A stretch of DNA of 9,567 bases from positions 1 through 9,567 of the forward strand of contig JAOPYP010000501.1 in NCBI GenBank assembly GCA_025964635.1, in the 5' to 3' direction. This stretch comes from Actinomycetes bacterium. GTDB taxonomy: Bacteria; Actinomycetota; Actinomycetes; Streptosporangiales; Streptosporangiaceae. A program made the translations under genes and the position numbers. The notes under the pieces are model-generated. The model was not told the origin of the DNA. It saw nothing but the letters and a program-made list of their open reading frames with translations, and did no database searches. Below, piece after piece: positions 6,207 to 9,567 of the stretch. The number at the start of each line of letters is the position of its first letter. Position 1 is the first letter of the stretch.

Positions 6207-7300
6207 GAAGCTAGCTGCACATTCGCCGTCATCCCGCCGAGCGGGGTGACCCGCTGGTGGCCGCTGATCCGCACGATCGCCTGGTAGGCCGTGCCGATTG
6301 AGGTGCTCACCGGGGTGGGCGAGACCTGCTGGATGGTGCCCCGGATCCCGCTCAGGCCCACCGCCGGGACAGCGACGGTGACCGGCTGGACCGCGTGCAC
6401 CTGCTGGATCCCGCTCTCCGGGACCAGCATCGTGACCTGCCAGCTGCTCGAGGTGCGCAGGGCCAGCATGGGCAGTGCGGACTGTGTCGAGCTGCTCTTG
6501 ACGTTGGCGGCCGGCCCCTCGGGCAGGAGGGAGAACGGCGGGGACTGCGAGCCTGAGGACTGCGACACCGAGGAGTAGCTCCGGATCCCGGCGGCCGTGA
6601 CGGTCTCGCCCGTCTGGCCATTGATCGCGATCACGGTCCCGGCCGAGGGGGCGATGATCTGGGTCTCGGCCAGCTTGACCTTGTCGGAGGCGAGCTGGGC
6701 CTGGTCCTTGGCTAGCTGGGCCCCGGCCGCGGCGATGCTGGCCTTCGTGCCCGTGGTGGCGACGCTCGCCTTGAGCTGGGCCAGGCTCGCCCGGTCCGCG
6801 GCGATGGAGGCGTGGTCCGCGCTGATCGCGGCGGTGGTGGCCGGGGAGGTCTCGGTGGCGAGCACCTGGCCCGCCTTCACGGCCTGGCCCAGCAGGACCT
6901 GGACCTTGCCGACCAGGCCCGAGTTCGCGAAGTTCAGGTTGGTCACGCCGCTGCTGCTCACCGTGCCGGTGAAGGACCGGGCGTCGGAGCGCACGATCCG
7001 CGGCACGTACCAGACCGCGGCGGCCACGACGATCGCGAGGATCAGGATGCCGCCGATGACCTGCGGCGTGGTCACGGGCCGCCGGGCGGGCCCCTGGGCG
7101 GTGGCCACCGCCGCTGGCGCTGGCGCCGGAGGCGGGGCGGCGGGGACACCGGGAGCTAGCTCCGTCCCGGCCCCGCCCGGTGCCTCCTGCTCCCGCACCT
7201 GGTCCCCGGTCGCCACGTCCTGGGAATAGTCCAGGGCCTGGCGGCCGAGCGTCAGGTGCGTGCCGGATGAGTCTGTGTCCGCGCTCCCCGTCAGAGCCAT
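6203..7300 (-). CDS. HlyD-like membrane fusion / periplasmic adaptor-type protein
   Basis: A 365-residue membrane-anchored adaptor of the HlyD/RND membrane-fusion type. Residues 1-80 are cytoplasmic and become Pro/Ala-rich (about 49-75). One transmembrane helix spans about 81-99. The outside part follows the family order: first half-motif of the lipoyl-like domain (NLNFANSGLVGKVQVLLGQAV, 121-141, in part, then VKAGQVLA), an Ala-rich coiled-coil hairpin (about 154-212), second half-motif (IIAPSAGTVIAINGQTGETV, 215-234), a Ser-rich loop (240-275) and beta-barrel segments (about 277-363). In the Alg44 and type I secretion families such proteins partner an inner-membrane synthase or transporter. 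No ABC or RND pump gene is adjacent here; the nearest candidate partner is the divergent GT2 synthase. Start: ATG at 7300 with GGAGG 3 nt upstream, slightly tight spacing. The lipoprotein gene follows with a TTGA overlap. Confidence 0.88.
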   Translation of the reverse strand: MALTGSADTDSSGTHLTLGRQALDYSQDVATGDQVREQEAPGGAGTELAPGVPAAPPPAPAPAAVATAQGPARRPVTTPQVIGGILILAIVVAAAVWYVPRIVRSDARSFTGTVSSSGVTNLNFANSGLVGKVQVLLGQAVKAGQVLATETSPATTAAISADHASIAADRASLAQLKASVATTGTKASIAAAGAQLAKDQAQLASDKVKLAETQIIAPSAGTVIAINGQTGETVTAAGIRSYSSVSQSSGSQSPPFSLLPEGPAANVKSSSTQSALPMLALRTSSSWQVTMLVPESGIQQVHAVQPVTVAVPAVGLSGIRGTIQQVSPTPVSTSIGTAYQAIVRISGHQRVTPLGGMTANVQLAS

Positions 7301-7478
7301 GGTCCTCCGCCTCAGAATCAGTTCCCCCCACCGGACGTCGCCCGCATCGGCGCGGCGAGATCCAACGACCGGCAGGCCAGCAACGCCGGCATGCGTCCGC
7401 ATAACGGCAGCAGGCAACTGGCGCCGGGTATTCAGCACCAAGCGCCTTGCCATTCGGGCCGGCTGTCGCGGTAGTCCC

Positions 7479-7493
7479 GGCGGGGATCCCGCC
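7479..7493. repeat. Inverted repeat in the leader of the HlyD-like gene
   Basis: GGCGGG-GAT-CCCGCC is a perfect 6-bp inverted repeat with a 3-nt centre, about 180 bp upstream of the HlyD-like start. Its right arm is also part of the first copy of the tandem repeat at 7488-7515. It may be an operator. In GC-rich DNA such a palindrome could also arise by chance. Confidence 0.35.
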
Positions 7494-7515
7494 TATCCCG
7501 CGAATGCCCGCCTAT
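7488..7515. repeat. Tandem direct repeat CCCGCCTAT, 19-bp period
   Basis: CCCGCCTAT occurs at 7488-7496 and 7507-7515, a 19-bp period that places both copies on about the same face of the helix. On the minus strand the unit reads ATAGGCGGG, twice, upstream of the HlyD-like gene. This layout is typical of a site bound by a dimeric or tandem regulator. No known consensus was matched. Confidence 0.4.
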
Positions 7516-7701
7516 TCTCTGCCGAACGTGAGCATACCGGACTCAGACTATGAAGTAGGGCAACTAATCGATAAGCCACATGTCGGTCCGGTTAATTCCG
7601 TGTAACGACCTTTATTGATATTCTCGACATGCAATGTAGGAAACAACTCTGTGACCCCCGCCACGTCTGGCCTAGGGCCCTGAGCAGGACGTTCGCTACC
7701 A

Positions 7702-7749
7702 CGCTCCGTAAAGGAGTGATAACGCATCTGCCCATTCGGGACGCACTCC
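7702..7749 (+). promoter_or_regulatory. Mutually exclusive hairpins in the synthase leader region
   Basis: GGAGTG (7713-7718) can pair with CGCTCC (7702-7707) across a GTAAA loop (one G-U pair), or perfectly with CACTCC (7744-7749). The second option encloses a CCC/GGG hairpin at 7731-7740. ACGCA is repeated on both sides of that small hairpin (7722-7726 and 7741-7745). If transcribed from upstream this could be a structured leader about 170 nt before the synthase start. No known RNA family was recognised and the evidence is pairing only. Confidence 0.25.
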
Positions 7750-7917
7750 CCGCCCGGAACAGTCCCAAAGCAACAGTTAAGGTCGCAGGCCGGCGCGCGG
7801 AGCCTGGTAATCGCTTCATGTGTACATCACCCCCGATTTGCGCAGCCGACATCATCGTCTGATACGTTCGCACGCCATACGCCGGTAAAGAACCTTCTGA
7901 GGGGCCGCAGAGGATTT

Positions 7918-9567
7918 ATGGATATACCAGCGCTCTTGGTGACGGCTGCCCTGCTTACCGCGCTCGTGGTCGCGTGCCTGCTGCCGGTGTACGCGGACAG
8001 CGCGGACGACCGCGGCGACGGGCGGACCGACGTGTTCATCCCGGGCTATGTCCGCACGCCCAACCACCGGCCGCGCACCTGGGCGTTCCTGGCCATCTCC
8101 GCGGTCCTGGGCCTGCTTTTCCTCGGCTGGAAACGGCCCTCGCTGCCGATGCTGTACTCCGAGGGCGTGCGCGGCGTGGCGGTGGCCCTGACCCACGATC
8201 CGGCCAGCGTGAACGGGTACGTCGCCCGGCTGAGGCCGGCTCTGGCGTTCTTCGCCGTCGCCTTCATCATCGCTATTTCCCTGGTCGTCCGGGCCAGGCT
8301 GGGCCGGCGGCTGGTCATGCTCTTGCACGTGCCGCTCTACCTGGCCATGACCCTGCTCACCCAGGCCCTCATGATCGCCGTCGGGATCGCCACCGGCTGG
8401 CTGGTGGCGCCGTTCGGCATCGAGGCCACGCTGGCCAACCTGCTCATCGGCGGCCTGGTGATCATGCGACTGACGTTCACCGCTTTCGCCCTGCCCCGGT
8501 CGACCACGGTCCCCCTGGTGCGCCGCAACCGCCGCTGGGACAACCTGCTCACCTGGTGTGCCCTGATCACCGTGATCACCGTGCTGGTGGGGCTGTACGC
8601 GTACATCTCCCAGCAGGCCAACCTGGGCTCGGTGTGGCAGGTCTTCGTGCCGCTGTACGCGGTGAGCATGCTGTTCCTGCTGATGTTCGCGCCGCTCTGG
8701 CTCCTCTGGTGGGCCAACCGGACTCTGCCCGAGCCCGGCCCGGACCGGCCGCCGGTGGACATCATCATCCCGGCCTACAACGAGCGGGATAACATCGTCC
8801 GGCTGCTGCGCTCGATCGACATCGCCGCCCAGCGCTACGGCGGCCCGGTCCGCGTGGTGGTGTCGAACGACGGCTCGGTCGACGACACGGCGGAACTGGC
8901 CGCGGCGGAGATCGCCACGTTCCGGTACGCCCACGCCGAGATCCTCACCAGCGTGAACGGCGGCCAGGCCGCCGCGCTGAACCGGGCCATCGCGATCACC
9001 GACGCGGAGATCATCATCCGGGTGGACGCCGACTGCGTGCTCGGTGAGGACACGCTCGTCTACACCGTGCCCTGGTTCCGTGACCCCGGGATCGGCAGCG
9101 TGGGCGCGATGGAGGAACCGCGCACCGACACCCGCACCTGGTTCCACGACATGCGCCGGCTGGAGACCGTCTTCCAGTTCCGGTTCGCCCGGCTCGGCCA
9201 GAGCATGGTGGACGGGATCGTGGTCATCCCCGGCACGTTCACCGCCATGCGCCGCGGCCCGGTCGAGGAGGCGGGCGGCTTCCCGGTCGGGATGAACGGC
9301 GAGGATTCCGACGTCACGATGCAGATCGGCCGGCTCGGTTACCGGGTCGTGGTGGACCCGCGGATCCGCTCCTACGAGGACGTGCCCCGCAGCCCCGGCG
9401 AATTCGTCGAGCAGCGCACCCGCTGGGCCCGGGCCGGCTTCCACGTGTACGCGCGGCACGTGCCGCTGCGCGCCGGGTCAGCCGGCCCCCGCGTCTGGTT
9501 CTGGACCCTGCGCCGCGGCTTCTCCTGGTTCTCCATCCAGGCCGGCCTGGTCGCCCCCATCTTCCTG
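7918..9567 (+). CDS. Processive GT2 polysaccharide synthase, partial (C-terminus beyond right edge)
   Basis: A membrane-embedded family 2 glycosyltransferase of the cellulose/chitin/hyaluronan/PNAG synthase type, which polymerises a nucleotide-sugar on the cytoplasmic side and extrudes the chain. The 550 residues seen begin with about seven hydrophobic segments (near 3-25, 55-71, 106-125, 131-159, 171-192, 210-230 and 239-266). The catalytic domain starts at VDIIIPAYNE (280-289). Its motifs are NDGSVDD (D318), DAD (370-372), GEDSD (461-465, with the general-base Asp463 position), and QRTRW (499-503), which matches the Q(Q/R)XRW signature of processive enzymes. FTAMRRGPVEEAGGF (441-455) is PgaC/NodC-like. 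The sugar is unknown. Start: ATG at 7918 with AGAGGA just upstream. The long multi-helix N-terminal part is unusual for PgaC-type enzymes. It is divergent from the HlyD-like and lipoprotein genes, which may be its export partners. Confidence 0.93.
   Translation, partial: MDIPALLVTAALLTALVVACLLPVYADSADDRGDGRTDVFIPGYVRTPNHRPRTWAFLAISAVLGLLFLGWKRPSLPMLYSEGVRGVAVALTHDPASVNGYVARLRPALAFFAVAFIIAISLVVRARLGRRLVMLLHVPLYLAMTLLTQALMIAVGIATGWLVAPFGIEATLANLLIGGLVIMRLTFTAFALPRSTTVPLVRRNRRWDNLLTWCALITVITVLVGLYAYISQQANLGSVWQVFVPLYAVSMLFLLMFAPLWLLWWANRTLPEPGPDRPPVDIIIPAYNERDNIVRLLRSIDIAAQRYGGPVRVVVSNDGSVDDTAELAAAEIATFRYAHAEILTSVNGGQAAALNRAIAITDAEIIIRVDADCVLGEDTLVYTVPWFRDPGIGSVGAMEEPRTDTRTWFHDMRRLETVFQFRFARLGQSMVDGIVVIPGTFTAMRRGPVEEAGGFPVGMNGEDSDVTMQIGRLGYRVVVDPRIRSYEDVPRSPGEFVEQRTRWARAGFHVYARHVPLRAGSAGPRVWFWTLRRGFSWFSIQAGLVAPIFL

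Larger units (their letters stand above)
7301..7917. other. 617-nt divergent intergenic region, AT-richer than its surroundings
   Basis: This gap separates the minus-strand HlyD-like gene from the plus-strand synthase gene and must hold both promoters. Base composition drops sharply: 25 of 60 bases are G or C at 7561-7620 by hand count, against about 70 percent in the genes. It contains a tandem 9-bp repeat and an inverted repeat (7479-7515), overlapping hairpin options (7702-7749) and a further 5-bp stem, CAGGC/GCCTG (7786-7790/7802-7806). Short open frames of 77-97 codons occur on both strands, but none has family resemblance or a good ribosome binding site. I could not fix a promoter with confidence. 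No tRNA or recognised riboswitch was seen. Confidence 0.6.

Noticed and set aside
6207..7331. Minus-strand frame joined to the lipoprotein, making a 678-residue protein.
   Set aside because: The upstream part is a low-complexity shadow of the HlyD-like gene. The lipoprotein signal begins exactly at the overlap with the HlyD-like stop.
7639..7667. ECF-sigma-like promoter (GGAAAC ... CGTC) ahead of the synthase.
   Set aside because: The 19-bp spacing is longer than usual and the match is partial; chance occurrence is likely.
7713..7806. Possible c-di-GMP (GEMM-I) riboswitch ahead of the synthase, suggested by ACGCA around a CCC/GGG hairpin.
   Set aside because: The invariant GEMM-I elements (AGGGCAAA and the CAAAGCC run) are absent and the second stem does not follow. 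The resemblance is superficial, so only a generic structured region is reported.
7629..7862. 77-codon plus-strand open frame just before the synthase.
   Set aside because: No ribosome binding site, no family resemblance, and it covers the AT-rich putative control region.
7852..9459. 535-codon minus-strand frame opposite the synthase.
   Set aside because: It is a His/Gln/Asp/Arg-rich antisense shadow without domains, while the plus strand has all GT2 motifs.

Overview
The window comes from a high-GC, GC3-rich actinobacterium. Almost all of it is protein coding, with strong AGGAGG-type ribosome binding sites, GTG and TTG starts, overlapping genes and actinobacterial protein families. I cannot name the genus from the sequence alone. 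Nine protein genes are supported. Two run off the window: a phosphotransferase at the left edge and a glycosyltransferase at the right edge.

Layout. (1) 1-1338, minus strand: a SnoaL/NTF2-like protein and an aminoglycoside-phosphotransferase-fold kinase overlap by 8 nt. The kinase has Asn where the catalytic Asp is expected. (2) 1517-2140, plus strand: an unassigned six-helix membrane protein, divergent from that pair. (3) 2205-3656, minus strand: an OsmC/Ohr-like thiol peroxidase and an unrecognised protein with a duplicated motif. (4) 3679-5276, plus strand: the best-supported regulatory unit here. A promoter candidate places its start at the first base of a ZTP (pfl) riboswitch, followed by glyA (serine hydroxymethyltransferase, long form with an insert). 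The conserved 3' element of the aptamer can pair with the glyA Shine-Dalgarno region, which suggests a translational ON switch linking folate and purine status to one-carbon supply. (5) 5295-9567: a lipoprotein and a membrane-anchored HlyD-like adaptor are coupled on the minus strand. They diverge from a processive GT2 polysaccharide synthase on the plus strand across a 617-nt AT-richer gap.

How the genes may work together. The GT2, HlyD-like and lipoprotein trio looks like an exopolysaccharide synthesis and export locus in a single-membrane bacterium, comparable in logic to the Alg8/Alg44 pair. This is inference from domains and context. The ZTP riboswitch and glyA form a separate one-carbon metabolism unit. 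The remaining genes look like ordinary chromosomal neighbours. I found no insertion sequence, integrase, CRISPR array, tRNA or rRNA gene.
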